A stretch of DNA of 64,000 nucleotides, from the NCBI RefSeq assembly GCF_000010725.1, contig NC_013855.1, positions 124,001-188,000 of the forward strand. The letters are read 5' to 3'. A program made the position numbers and the translations under genes. The notes beneath the pieces were generated by a model. It was not told the DNA's origin and ran no database searches. It worked only from the letters and a program-made list of their open reading frames with translations. Below are positions 39,631-48,515 of the stretch, in pieces. The DNA is from Azospirillum sp. B510. GTDB lineage: Bacteria > Pseudomonadota > Alphaproteobacteria > Azospirillales > Azospirillaceae. The stretch's first letter is position 1, and each line of letters opens with the position of its first letter.

Positions 39631-40057
39631 TGTCTCACAGTCGTTGACACGTTCCGTCCAGCGGGTTGGCGGGGGCCGCCTTCGGCCCGCGCTTGAGCGG
39701 CTTAAGCGCCTCGAAGGCGCCGGCGTCGCGTTGCCGGCGCCAGTCGGTCAGCGCCGACGAGTACAGACCTTCCCGGCGCAGGATGGCGGCGATCCCGCCG
39801 GTGTCCGCCGCCCGGTCCGTCTCGGCGAGAATGCGCAGCTTCTCCGCCGCCGTGAAGGTCCGGCGCTTCGGACGCACCGACAACTCCGGGCGGACTGCGG
39901 CGGGCGCGGCAACAACCCGCGGCTTCTCGCCAGCCTCAGGAACCGCGTCGGATATCGTGGCTGGCAGAGGCGTCTTGTTGGGCATGGTCATGCGATGAAT
40001 TTCCTACGCCCTCAAGCTTAAACTTCAGGGGGGCTGATGTCTCACCGTCATTGACAC
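39631..40057. repeat. Direct repeats of a 20-bp IS-end-like sequence flanking a minus-strand orfA
   Basis: TGTCTCACAGTCGTTGACAC at 39631-39650 and TGTCTCACCGTCATTGACAC at 40038-40057 match in 18 of 20 positions and have the same orientation. They enclose the inverted IS3 orfA fragment. They look like ends of the IS21 element whose istA follows. Confidence 0.5.
39635..39991 (-). pseudogene. IS3-family OrfA fragment in inverted orientation
   Basis: 118-residue frame with the helix-turn-helix of IS3 Orf[21 protein letters not shown] and [19 protein letters not shown]. After APANPL the sequence leaves the family and stops (DGTCQRL), so the leucine-zipper C-terminus is lost. It points opposite to the OrfB at 38606-39616 and may derive from another copy or from a local inversion. 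Confidence 0.65.
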
Positions 40058-40741
40058 AGAGGGCATGTCGGCAACGCCGACGTGATCCGGCAGGAGTTGG
40101 CGCGGGAGAAGGGGATCGCGGTCAGCCTGCGGACGGTGGAGCGGGCGGTGGCGCCGTTGCGCCGGGAACTGGTCGCCCAGGCGCGGGCGACGGTGCGCTT
40201 CGAGACGCGGCCGGGTGAGCAGATGGAGATCGATTTCGGCGTCCGTCGCATCGAGATCGGCGGGGTGGCGACGGTGGTGTTCCTGTTCGTGGCGACGCTG
40301 GGCTATTCGCGCCGGCTGCATGTGAGGGCCTACGGGCACGAGAAGCAGGACAGCTGGTTCGACGGTCTGGAAAGCGCCTTCCGGGCCTTCGGCGGGGTGC
40401 CGAGGAGGTTCTGCTCGACAACGCGCGGGCGCTGGTCCTACACGCCTTCGCCCGGCACTGGGGCTTCCGGGTACGGGCCTGCGCCCCGTACCGGGCGCGC
40501 ACCTGGAGGCCTGGACGCGGGACATCGCCGATCAGCGCTGTCACGGCACGACCGGCGAAGCGCCGATCGAGCGGTTCCGGCGGGAGGAGGCCGAGGCGCT
40601 GAAACCGCTGGCCGGCATCCCGCCCTTCACCACGGCGCGCGACCTGGTTCGCCGGGTCGGCACGGACTGCGCGGTGGCGGCGGTGCCGGCGCTGCTGCGC
40701 CCGCTGGCCGAATACGAGGCCGTGGCTGGGGGAGGCTTCTG
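40058..40741 (+). pseudogene. IS21-family istA remnant
   Basis: The first frame reads IRQELAREKGIAVSLRTVER and, later, RPGEQMEIDFGVRRIEIGG, the IstA integrase region. It shifts frame around 40405 to 'EEVLLDNARALVLHAFARHW', then resumes after a gap as 'IADQRCHGTTGEAPIERF' up to the stop at 40741. The N-terminal helix-turn-helix and part of the catalytic core are missing. Confidence 0.7.
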
Positions 40742-41049
40742 ATGAGCGAGCATGATCATCTGATCGCCATGCTGAACCGGCTTAAGCTGACGGCCTTGCG
40801 CGACCAGCTCGACAGCCTGATCGACGAGGCCGGCCGGCGGGAACTGACGATCCGGGAGTCCCTGGCGCTGTTCTGCGAACGGGAGATCGCCCGCCGCGAC
40901 CAGCGCTGCATCGACATGGGCTTCGGGCTGGCCCGCTTCCCCTTCGTGCGCGAATTGGCCGGCTTCGACTTCGCCGCCCAGCCGTCGCTCGACAAGGCGC
41001 AGATCCGGGAGATCGCGTCGGGACGCTTCATCGCCGACGGCTTTAGCCC
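40742..41049 (+). pseudogene. IS21-family istB, 5' part only
   Basis: ATG at 40742 overlaps the istA stop. About 100 residues match the IstB N-terminus (MLNRLKLTALRDQLDSLIDE, FARFPFVREL-like segment, 'QIREIASGRFIADG'). The frame leaves the family just before the Walker A motif, where an IS5 fragment joins. Confidence 0.75.
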
Positions 41050-41374
41050 CCGCAGCGTACTGATGGGCGCGAGCGATGGTCGAGTCGATGAGCAGGTACT
41101 CGCAGTCCGGATCGTCGGACATTGCTTCAAAGAGGCGTTCCCACACGCCTTTCCGGCTCCATCGGCTGAAGCGGCGGAAGACACTGTTCCATTCGCCGAA
41201 TACCTCCGGAAGATCAAGCCAAGGCGAACGGGTGCGCACAATCCAAAGAAATGCTTCGACGAACATCCGGTTATTCCGACCCGATGTGCTCCGCGTTCGT
41301 TCATCTCCAATGATGTGCGAGGCTATTCGAGCCCATTGATCGTCCCGAAGAACCAACCGATCCAGTACACCCAA
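41050..41374 (-). pseudogene. IS5-family transposase, N-terminal fragment
   Basis: About 108 residues: LRDDQWARIASHIIGDER, SPWLDLPEVFGEWNSVFRRF and LLIDSTIARAHQYAAGAK with the first catalytic Asp. The frame then runs into the inverted istB sequence. It belongs to an IS5 lineage different from the complete element at 37694-38539. Confidence 0.75.
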
Positions 41375-41443
41375 GTCTGCCTCTCCGAAAGCAGTCTTGA
41401 ATTACATCTGCGGCCCTGTGAAAAGCACAAGAGTCCACACGAC

Positions 41444-42310
41444 CTAGGCGGCGACCGCCACCCGTTCCAAGGCGAGGCGGTAGACGAGATCGTTGCCGGC
41501 CATCGTATCCGCCAGATACCGGTCAAAGCCGGCCCGCCCCTCGGGCGTGACCATCACCGCGTCGCCCCGCCGCTGAACGAGACCTACGGTTTCGGCCTCC
41601 ATGAGGAGTTTGCGCACATGCGTGCGCGATATACCGAAACTGTCCCCCATGCCGACGAACGAGACCTTCGGCCAGGTTTCATCGCCATGCTGCAACCAAA
41701 GCTGCATAAGCTTTGTCAGGATCATCATGCCTCCCTGACGCGGGAGGAAATACGCGATCGTCGGGTTGGCTGTGATGAATTGCTGCGCATGCGCAAAAAA
41801 GGAGAACCCGATCTCGCGCGCGGCGCGCTGGAAGGTGGGATCGCCCTGGAGGATCCCGCAATAGCCGGGCACCGGAAACATGGCCTGCAGCGGCCGGTAA
41901 TAGACGTTCAATGTCTGCCGGTCATGGGCCAGCATGGCTTCGGTCGGTCTTAACACCTTGACGCGGCGGTCGCCGTCGACCGGCAGATTCTCGACATAGC
42001 CGATATCCGAAAGGCGCCGGATGAAGTCATGCATGCGCCAACCGCTGGCCAGGCCCAACTGTTCCAGATGCTGCTTCAGCGCCTCAACCGTCGGCCAGGT
42101 CTGCCGCTCTTCCGGCCGATAGCCGGCGTGCATCGTTATGATGGTGAAGAACATGAAGGCCCGGCCCTGATCGAAGATAAGCCGATTCAGGGCGGCCTTG
42201 TTCTCATGCAGACGCAGCATCTCCCCAATGTAGACGCGACGAGATTCACTGAAATTTCCATGATTAAGAATATACTCAGGCGCGATCACCAACTCGAAGG
42301 CATTTGTCAC
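41444..42310 (-). CDS. Winged-helix regulator-like protein of unknown function
   Basis: Complete frame of 288 residues. I chose the GTG at 42310 because AGGAGGAG lies 10 bases upstream. The C-terminal part (about 215-275) looks like a winged helix: FGISRTHVRKLLMEAETVGL, then 'GDAVMVTPEGRAGFDRYL'. An earlier part (about 75-115) may be a second DNA-binding module (ASGWRMHDFIRRLSDIGYVE). The family is not one I can name. It is the only clearly intact non-transposase gene between the IS remnants at 40058 and 43445. Confidence 0.65.
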   Translation of the reverse strand: MTNAFELVIAPEYILNHGNFSESRRVYIGEMLRLHENKAALNRLIFDQGRAFMFFTIITMHAGYRPEERQTWPTVEALKQHLEQLGLASGWRMHDFIRRLSDIGYVENLPVDGDRRVKVLRPTEAMLAHDRQTLNVYYRPLQAMFPVPGYCGILQGDPTFQRAAREIGFSFFAHAQQFITANPTIAYFLPRQGGMMILTKLMQLWLQHGDETWPKVSFVGMGDSFGISRTHVRKLLMEAETVGLVQRRGDAVMVTPEGRAGFDRYLADTMAGNDLVYRLALERVAVAA

Positions 42311-42526
42311 GGCTCGACATCTCCTCCTAGCCGGAAAACTCATGAGGGTTGGCGGGTGTAGCATCCTCGGTTGAGCGGCTGTCGGATTTGGGTGCTGACG
42401 CCACCTCCCGCCGTTTCTGGAGCACCCGCCCACCATGGTTGATCATACCCTGTCGTTGCCCGGTCTGTCACCCGTCGGCGGAAAGCCGGTGACCGGTCGC
42501 TGAGACCATCGCAAACCTGGGGGCCG
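42311..42526. other. Non-coding IS-end sequence
   Basis: No gene. The part 42350-42430 has inverted short repeats around GGCGGGTG/CACCCGCC, as expected for the end of the neighbouring transposase remnant. Confidence 0.35.
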
Positions 42527-42890
42527 TCAAGCCGCGCGGCGAAATGGTCGGCGGGCGTATGGCTCGGCGACGGCATGATCGGCGGCAAGTGTGTCGTTCA
42601 TCACCGCGGAGCGGACCTTCAGCATTTGGTGAGCACCACGCGGCGACCAGCGCATCTGCTGATTGGCGCCCATGCGCCGGTGCGGCAGGCGCCGCACTGT
42701 GCTTTCGATCGTCGCCGTGGAGATGGGCTCGCCCCGGCCGACGACGTAGGTCTCCAGGGCGCGCAACAGCGTCACCACCTTCCGGGCCTGCCGGTTGTCG
42801 CGGCGGCTTCCACGAGGGCGTCGAGGTCGGTCAGGGTGTCGCCAATCAGGACCAGCGCCCGCTCCGTCTGCCCATGCCAGAGTCGTCAGC
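42527..42890 (-). pseudogene. ISKra4-like transposase, C-terminal fragment
   Basis: Two frames joined by a shift near 42775-42790: LWHGQTERALVLIGDTLTDL, then 'ARKVVTLLRALETYVVGRGE', ESTVRRLPHRRMGANQQMRW and SPRGAHQMLKVRSAVMN. The QQMRWSPRGAH segment is typical of the C-terminus of ISKra4-type transposases. The N-terminus is replaced by the IS256 fragment. Family name is tentative. Confidence 0.55.
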
Positions 42891-42894
42891 GGAT

Positions 42895-43358
42895 GTGGGA
42901 CACGGCGATCACCGCGTCCGTCACCGTGGAGATCAGGTCGGCTGAGACCTCGATGCCGTAGAGCTCCCGCAGGAGAGCTCCCGCAGGTGCCCGGTGATCT
43001 CCCGCGTCGACATGCCCCGGGCGTACATCGACACGATCTTTTCGTCGAAGCCGGGGAACCGTCGCTGGTACTTGGCGATCAACGCCGGATCGAATGTGCC
43101 CGTCCGGTCGCGGGGGATGGACAGCTCCATCGACCCGCTCTCGGTCAGCACCGTCTTGCGGCCGTGGCCGTTGCGACGGTTGCCGCTCTCATCACCGGCA
43201 AGGTGATGATCCAGTTCCGCCTTCAGCGCCCGTTCCGTCAGCGCCTTCTTCAGCTGATCAAGCAAGCCGTTCTGATCGAACGCCGTCTTGGCGTCGGCGC
43301 CAGCCAGAAGCTGGTCGAGGATCGCGTCCGGGATAACGGGCTATCTGCGTCGGGCCAT
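42895..43358 (-). pseudogene. IS256-family transposase, N-terminal fragment with two inactivating lesions
   Basis: Starts at ATG 43358 but has TAG at codon 6. It continues as LLDQLKKALTERALKAELDH, GHGRKTVLTESGSMELSIPR and 'FDEKIVSMYARGMSTREI', the IS256 (Mutator) N-terminal domain. A perfect 14-bp tandem duplication at 42960-42987 then shifts the frame; beyond it the original frame resumes as YGIEVSADLISTVTDAVI. The catalytic domain is absent. Confidence 0.75.
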
Positions 43359-43460
43359 AATGGGTCTCCTTCTGTTTCAGGATAACCCGCCGAGCTCGGA
43401 AGTCCGGATAGTCCCCTCTTCCGTGAACTCCGCCGTCACGCCGATTTGTGCACCAAAGTC

Positions 43461-43521
43461 CGCCTGAACGACAACTTTCCACCGCGGTGTCCGTCAACGC
43501 GCCAAGTTCCGCACCAACGTC
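43461..43521 (+). repeat. 61-bp inverted repeat, left copy
   Basis: Matches the complement of 45093-45153 at 60 of 61 positions. The copy at the right lies immediately 3' of an IS5-type transposase C-terminus, so the repeat is probably the 3' end of that IS. The two copies face each other across the AT-rich orphan gene. Confidence 0.85.
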
Positions 43522-43648
43522 CCCTCGCTGCCGTCCGTGCATCAACGCCAGCGGCGGGCATTCGTTCCGCGTCACCGACAGCCGATCGAATCACCGGCCG
43601 GCGACCACGAAGCATCCGCTCCGTGATCGCCAAACTTCACCGCCACTG

Positions 43649-44509
43649 TCACCCAAAAGCGTCGAGGGCAGCCTCCAAATACCCTTTGAACCTTCTGATA
43701 TTCGGAACCTGCCTGTCCAGAAAATCCGCATACGCTTTGATGACCTGGCCTTCCGACTTAGCATTCTTTTCCATGACTTCCTTAATTGTTTTTTCCCATT
43801 TATCTTGGTCAAGCCCAGCTCCGAATTCCTGTACAGGCGGGAAAAACACACTCATCGCGCTTCCCGTAAAAATTCCGTCACGCACGTCGGGGAAGTTTTT
43901 CATCCTCTGGTCCCAGTTTTTGCACAACGTGCAGTAGCCACGCGCCCCGCCGTCGCCCAACACCAGCTTCATGAAATTTTCCTTGGTTGGTTTGGATTTC
44001 AAGCGGGCGATATCCGACAGAAATAAATCTATCTTTCCAAGGCCAGATATAATAACAGGATTAATATCTTTCTTCAATTTATCAATATAATGTTTCTTTT
44101 CCTCATTATATTCTTTCTGTAGGATGCTTTCGAGAGGGACTATGCTTTTTCTGTAGGAATCAGCCGCGTCCTCTACCGCTTTGGCTGCTTGCGCCGCAGC
44201 CTTTGGCATGAGCTTGTCTTTCGTAAATTTTTCAACCCAGGAGCTGGCCAGGTCGGCGATGTCCCTGGCATCGTTTGCCAGCGTCCTTAGTTTGGTTTTA
44301 CAAGCCTTATCCGCGATTTCGTAGACTTTTTCAAGTGAAGTAAGCGTGCCTCGATTTTTCATTTCGAAGGCATTCCAATCAACTTCATCATGCTTCTTCT
44401 TCAGATCTATAAGTCTGGCGCCGATGCCGGTCGACTTTGTCTTGGCAATAACTGGCTTACGCTTGGCCCAGTCCTTCGGAAGCAACCTGTCCGGATATTG
44501 AATAGTCAT
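43649..44509 (-). CDS. AT-rich orphan protein of unknown function
   Basis: 286 residues from the ATG at 44509, which has GGAGGAG 9 bases upstream; a GTG at 44527 and an ATG at 44518 lie too close to or before that site. Base composition is clearly lower in GC than all neighbours (many AT-rich codons around 44040-44130). The protein is Lys/Asp-rich and mostly helical in appearance, with repeated Ala/Lys helices (KAAAQAAKAVEDAADSYRK), one CTLC motif (GYCTLCKNW) and no membrane segment or signal. I do not recognise the family. Flanked by IS remnants and inverted 61-bp repeats; likely acquired by transfer. Confidence 0.7.
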   Translation of the reverse strand: MTIQYPDRLLPKDWAKRKPVIAKTKSTGIGARLIDLKKKHDEVDWNAFEMKNRGTLTSLEKVYEIADKACKTKLRTLANDARDIADLASSWVEKFTKDKLMPKAAAQAAKAVEDAADSYRKSIVPLESILQKEYNEEKKHYIDKLKKDINPVIISGLGKIDLFLSDIARLKSKPTKENFMKLVLGDGGARGYCTLCKNWDQRMKNFPDVRDGIFTGSAMSVFFPPVQEFGAGLDQDKWEKTIKEVMEKNAKSEGQVIKAYADFLDRQVPNIRRFKGYLEAALDAFG

Positions 44510-44779
44510 AGCTTTCATCTCCTCCACTAAGAAGTGCCGTCACACCCAGGCCCGCCGTTGCGATTTCAGGCCTGACACAAATTCATGGTGTTGCGCACAA
44601 GACATCGCTTTGCCAGGACGACTGGCTCGACAATATTGTGATGAATGGTGGATTGGGGCGAAAGACCATTTGCCTCCAACCTGGATCAAACCAAAGGGCT
44701 GCTGCGGCTTTTCCGGAACTGAACGGCGTTGGTGCACGGATGGCAGCGAGGGCGCACTGGATCTCTCCGAGACCTCGGC

Positions 44780-45092
44780 TCAGCCAACGCGGAGGCAGTT
44801 CGGGCGTGCTTGATCGATCATGCGGTTGAGGACGGCGACGCCGATGGCGGCCTCGGCTTTCTGGCCAAGCAGTGTGCGGGCACGATGCTGGTCGTCGAGA
44901 CTGCGCTTGTAACGGGCCATCGCGGTTTCCGCCTTGCTCCGCATCCCATAGGCGGTCTGTCGTTGCCATCCCAGGCGGCCGCGCTCGGAAACGCTCTGGA
45001 TGTGGCGGCGACGATGGTGTCGGTCGCCGCATCGACGGCCAGATGGAGTTTCCGCCAGGTCCGGCGCCCGCGCACGCCATGCTTGTCGCGGT
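44780..45092 (-). pseudogene. IS5-family transposase, C-terminal fragment with internal deletion
   Basis: KHGVRGRRTWRKLHLAVDAA (after 45085) is the central part of an IS5-type transposase. A different frame then gives YGMRSKAETAMARYKRSLDD and QKAEAAIGVAVLNRMIDQAR before the stop at 44780. The middle with the second Asp is missing. Confidence 0.65.
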
Positions 45093-45153
45093 GACGTTGG
45101 TGCAGAACTTGGCGCGTTGACGGACACCGCGGTGGAAAGTTGTCGTTCAGGCG
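45093..45153 (-). repeat. 61-bp inverted repeat, right copy
   Basis: Complement of 43461-43521 with one mismatch. It starts at the stop codon region of the IS5-type remnant at 45147-45405. Confidence 0.85.
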
Positions 45154-45405
45154 ACCTTGCGGGAGGCCGGCATGCCGAGGCTGGTCACCATGTTCATGAC
45201 CTTGCAGCCGACCGCCGCCTCGACTTTCCGGGCAGGCAGAGTCCGGGCGCGGAGGCTACGCCCGATCAAGGTCTTGTACCGCAACATCGCCACCTTCCCG
45301 AGCGATCGGCGTCCGTAGCCGAACGCCCGCTCCTTCGGCTTATGCTTGCCGGTGATCTTTTCGAATTACCTCGTCCCAGTGCAGGTCATACGGAATGTGA
45401 CCCAT
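45147..45405 (-). pseudogene. IS5-family transposase, start plus C-terminus
   Basis: An ATG at 45405 with AAGGAGG upstream begins MGHIPYDLHWDEVI. After a frameshift near 45355 the sequence reads AFGYGRRSLGKVAMLRYKTL, then 'KVEAAVGCKVMNMVTSLGMP' and stops at 45147. These are the two ends of an IS5-type transposase; the centre is deleted. Confidence 0.6.
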
Positions 45406-45431
45406 CTGTTCCTCCTTGCTGATCGGTTGTT

Positions 45432-46673
45432 TCAGGGTGTGACTATAGGTTGAAGTTTCTTTTCCATTTCGCGGATCTCCATCCAGTCGCGCTCGAACAC
45501 GGAGCGGTCGGCATGGGAAAGGTAGACCTTCGCCAAGACCTGGGTCAGATCGAGCGTAGGAACGATCCGGGCACCGACGCGCGGCACGATTCCATAGCCG
45601 CGGACGCTTTCGAACCGGTCCAGCACACCGAGATCGGGGAGCGCCTCCACACGGCCCGAGACCAGCACCGGCAGGTAAAGCACCATGGCCTCGGCCAGGA
45701 ACCGGTAGTGAGCATCGAAGCCACCGGGGCAGACTCCGCTGTCGAATGCCTCCACCAGCAGATCCACCTGATCGTGGCCGGTGCCATGCCCCACAGCCGT
45801 GGTGGATCCCGCCGGTCCCATCGCCCGGGCGGCGATCTCCACCAGCGCCGGTCCGCGGGAGGTCAGGCGCACTTCGGCATGGGCGGCGCCATCGGTGATC
45901 TCCAGCGCGTCGAGGGTGCGCCGGACATAGGTCATGAGCTGGATGGAACGTTCGTCATCCGGCGGCAGGAGGCGATAGCAATCATACACGAAGGGCGAGC
46001 CGTTCAGCGTGCGCTTGGCCGACTGCAACACGTCGCAGACATAGTGCCGGCCATTGCGGCTTACCGTGTTGACCACATATTCGGCGCCGTCCAGATAGGT
46101 CTGCACCAGGGCGCGCCGGTTCGGCGTGCCACAGAAATTGCGGCTGGAGAGAATCGATTCCACGGCCAGCCGCAACGCCGGCGCGCTGTCACAGAAATAG
46201 ACATGGTCTGTCGAGGCGCTGTCGAGCGGCTTGGCGACCACCGGCCAGCCGGCGCCCGCCGCCCATTCCAGCGCCTCCGCCCCCGACTCCACCATGGCCT
46301 GCCGGGCCGTCAACAGGCCGGCGGCGCCCAGGCGCTCGATCATCATGTACTTGTTGCGACGCGCCGCCGTCAACTTTGGCGTGTTGCCCGGCGTACCCAA
46401 CGCCGCGCTGAGCGCGTCGGCCAGTTCCACAGCCGACTCGTTGCCGGGCAACACGAAGGAGGGTCTGTGCGGGCGCATCCGCTCGGCCAAGGCCGGGAGG
46501 TCGCCGTCGAAGAGGATCAGCTCCTCGAAGTCGCCGGGAACGTAGCTGAGAAGCAGCGACGGCGCGAGGTCGGGGCTGCTCTGCACCGCGATCACGCGGT
46601 ACCCGCGGGCACGCAACCGCGGAGCGAGGAGATGTCCGGTCGAATAGGGATCGACGACGATCGCTGTTTTCAT
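45432..46673 (-). CDS. ATP-grasp domain protein (carboxylate-amine ligase type)
   Basis: 413 residues. N-terminal Rossmann-like domain (1-100), then an ATP-grasp fold: lysine-bearing strand 'GWPVVAKPLDSASTDHVYFC' around 145-165, 'EYVVNTVSRNGRHYVCDVLQ' around 205-225, and the metal-binding end 'HAEVRLTSRGPALVEIAARA' around 275-295. Relatives such as BacD/DdaF join amino acids to carboxylates with ATP. The ATG at 46673 overlaps the GNAT stop (ATGA). It is the last gene of the sensor-MFS-SBP-GNAT operon. Substrates are unknown; a dipeptide-like product is inference. Confidence 0.85.
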   Translation of the reverse strand: MKTAIVVDPYSTGHLLAPRLRARGYRVIAVQSSPDLAPSLLLSYVPGDFEELILFDGDLPALAERMRPHRPSFVLPGNESAVELADALSAALGTPGNTPKLTAARRNKYMMIERLGAAGLLTARQAMVESGAEALEWAAGAGWPVVAKPLDSASTDHVYFCDSAPALRLAVESILSSRNFCGTPNRRALVQTYLDGAEYVVNTVSRNGRHYVCDVLQSAKRTLNGSPFVYDCYRLLPPDDERSIQLMTYVRRTLDALEITDGAAHAEVRLTSRGPALVEIAARAMGPAGSTTAVGHGTGHDQVDLLVEAFDSGVCPGGFDAHYRFLAEAMVLYLPVLVSGRVEALPDLGVLDRFESVRGYGIVPRVGARIVPTLDLTQVLAKVYLSHADRSVFERDWMEIREMEKKLQPIVTP

Positions 46674-47446
46674 GGGAAGGCCTCCAAATCAGCGGGAACG
46701 GCCGGGCGGGCGTAAATCATGAAGGGTTCGTCGCCGTGGAAGGTGACGGCGTGACCCACCAGCCCCGCCTCGAAAGCGACGTTCTGCGCCGGATGATCCG
46801 CGATGCGCAGGGCGCGCTCGGTTGCCGGCTCGAAGGACGGCGGCGGCGCTCGCATGTCGCGGTGCAGCAGGTAGCGCAGACGACCGCCGTGCATCACCAG
46901 GATGCGGCGGGCGGTGAAGCCGGAAGCCAGCATGTTGGACAGGCTGACCGGATTGGACAGCGCCACCCGGCTCAGCAGGTGCGGCCGGCCGGCTCCCAGC
47001 GCGTACAGCGTGCGCATGGTCACCAGAAGGCGCTGGAGCCCGTTGCCCCGGAAATCCGTGTGCACCATGCAGCTCGACATGTGGGCGGTGGCCGTCACAG
47101 CGGGGCCGCCGCCCGGCAGATCATCGGCGAAGGCGGGCATCCCGGGTTGCGGCAGTCCGAGAACGGCGCAGCCGATGAGGCGGCCGCCGCCCGGCGCGGC
47201 ATGTGTTTCCAGCCCCAGTGTGACGCCACGCTCGGCCATATGCAGGCCGGCGAAATCCGGCGTCTCCGGGAAATAGGCGTCGATGTCAGGCAGGCTGCCG
47301 AAGATCACGGCACGGAACGCCTCCAACGCCGGAAGGTCATCGGCGTCAAGGAAACGGACATTGAAGGGAATGCCGGAAGGTTGTCCGTTGCAGAGGTGCA
47401 GTATGCCCTGCTGGAGGACCTGGAACCGGGAGAATGCGACCGGCAT
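46670..47446 (-). CDS. GNAT-family N-acetyltransferase-like protein
   Basis: 258 residues from the ATG at 47446 (an ATG at 47455 is also possible). The acyl-CoA binding region is 'VHTDFRGNGLQRLLVTM', matching R/Q-x-x-G-x-G/A, preceded by a strand rich in small residues. 'RFLDADDLPALEAFRAVIFG' is the N-terminal helix-strand of GNAT. Coupled to the binding protein (stop/start within 2 bases) and to the ATP-grasp gene. It could acylate the ATP-grasp substrate or product. Confidence 0.75.
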   Translation of the reverse strand: MPVAFSRFQVLQQGILHLCNGQPSGIPFNVRFLDADDLPALEAFRAVIFGSLPDIDAYFPETPDFAGLHMAERGVTLGLETHAAPGGGRLIGCAVLGLPQPGMPAFADDLPGGGPAVTATAHMSSCMVHTDFRGNGLQRLLVTMRTLYALGAGRPHLLSRVALSNPVSLSNMLASGFTARRILVMHGGRLRYLLHRDMRAPPPSFEPATERALRIADHPAQNVAFEAGLVGHAVTFHGDEPFMIYARPAVPADLEAFP

Positions 47447-47447
47447 G

Positions 47448-48515
47448 TCAAGCATCCTTGATGATTTCGGCGATGTTGAGCAGGCGCATCGGCGGGTAGA
47501 GATCGAGGCGTTTGGCGGTGTCGATGCGCAGCAGCAGGGAGAAGCGGTTCAGCGTCTCCACCGGCACGGCGGCGGCCGGGCGGGAGCCGGTCAGGATGTC
47601 GTATGCCTTCACCCCGGCAAAGCGGCCGACATTGATCGCCGGACTCACCAAGCCCATCAGCAGACCGGAATGGCGGATCGGAAGTTCGGTCGAGCAGAAG
47701 GTGGCGACATTGTTGGCCAGCGCGGCGTCGGCCACCGCCTGACTGTTGTTCGACGCCACCAGCGTGTCCGGACCGATGTAGACCAGTTCCGCCCCGGCCT
47801 TCGCCACCTCCCTGATGACGTCGGGAATGGCGTTGGCGTTCGGCTTGCCGGACCCATCGCGGGGAATCGCGCCGTCGATGACCTCCACACCTTGTCGGCC
47901 CGCCTCCTCCCTCAGGTCGCGTACCGCGACGATCATGTTCTCCTCGGCCGGATTGTAAACGGCCGCGATCTTCCTCCAGCGCCGGTAGGCCAGTATCGTC
48001 TTGAGCTGGACAGCCACAGGTGCGATGTGGCGGGTGCCCGTCACAGCCCGGCCCGGCTGCTCCAGCGATCGGATGATGCGCGAGGCCACGGGGTCGGTGA
48101 CGGAGGTGAAGACCACCGGAACGCCGGTCAGGAACTTCGAAGGATCGGGATCGTCGTATCGGCCGACGGCGGCCAACGTCAACGGCGTGAACACGGTGAG
48201 CACAAGATCCGGCTTGGCGGCACGAATCTCCGGCAGCATCGCGGCGACGGCGGTCGCCTGCGGCACCTCGCGCACATCGATTTTCGCCTGCATGCCCATC
48301 GATTCCAGCAGCTCGCGGAATCCGAGCACGTCGCCAACGTCCTTGCGCGGCGTCAGCACGACGATGTTGGCGGGCCGGCCGCCGCGGCCGGGCATGCCCT
48401 GGCCGGATGCCGGCGATCCCGCCGGGACACCCGTCGCCGCGACCGCAGCCGGGCCGGATGCCAGGAGCGCGCCGGCAGTGCCGAGGAGCAGCGAGCGTCG
48501 GGTCACGAAGGTCAT
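47448..48515 (-). CDS. ABC-type substrate-binding protein (ABC_sub_bind/TrpX-like), orphan
   Basis: 355 residues with a Tat-like signal (TRRSLLLGTAGALLASG) and a two-domain periplasmic fold of the PF04392 family: 'FLTGVPVVFTSVTDP', 'AELVYIGPDTLVASNNS' and 'GRFAGVKAYDILTGSRP'. The ATG at 48515 overlaps the MFS-fusion stop (ATGA). No permease or ATPase gene is in the operon. It may instead present a ligand to the membrane sensors encoded upstream. Confidence 0.83.
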   Translation of the reverse strand: MTFVTRRSLLLGTAGALLASGPAAVAATGVPAGSPASGQGMPGRGGRPANIVVLTPRKDVGDVLGFRELLESMGMQAKIDVREVPQATAVAAMLPEIRAAKPDLVLTVFTPLTLAAVGRYDDPDPSKFLTGVPVVFTSVTDPVASRIIRSLEQPGRAVTGTRHIAPVAVQLKTILAYRRWRKIAAVYNPAEENMIVAVRDLREEAGRQGVEVIDGAIPRDGSGKPNANAIPDVIREVAKAGAELVYIGPDTLVASNNSQAVADAALANNVATFCSTELPIRHSGLLMGLVSPAINVGRFAGVKAYDILTGSRPAAAVPVETLNRFSLLLRIDTAKRLDLYPPMRLLNIAEIIKDA

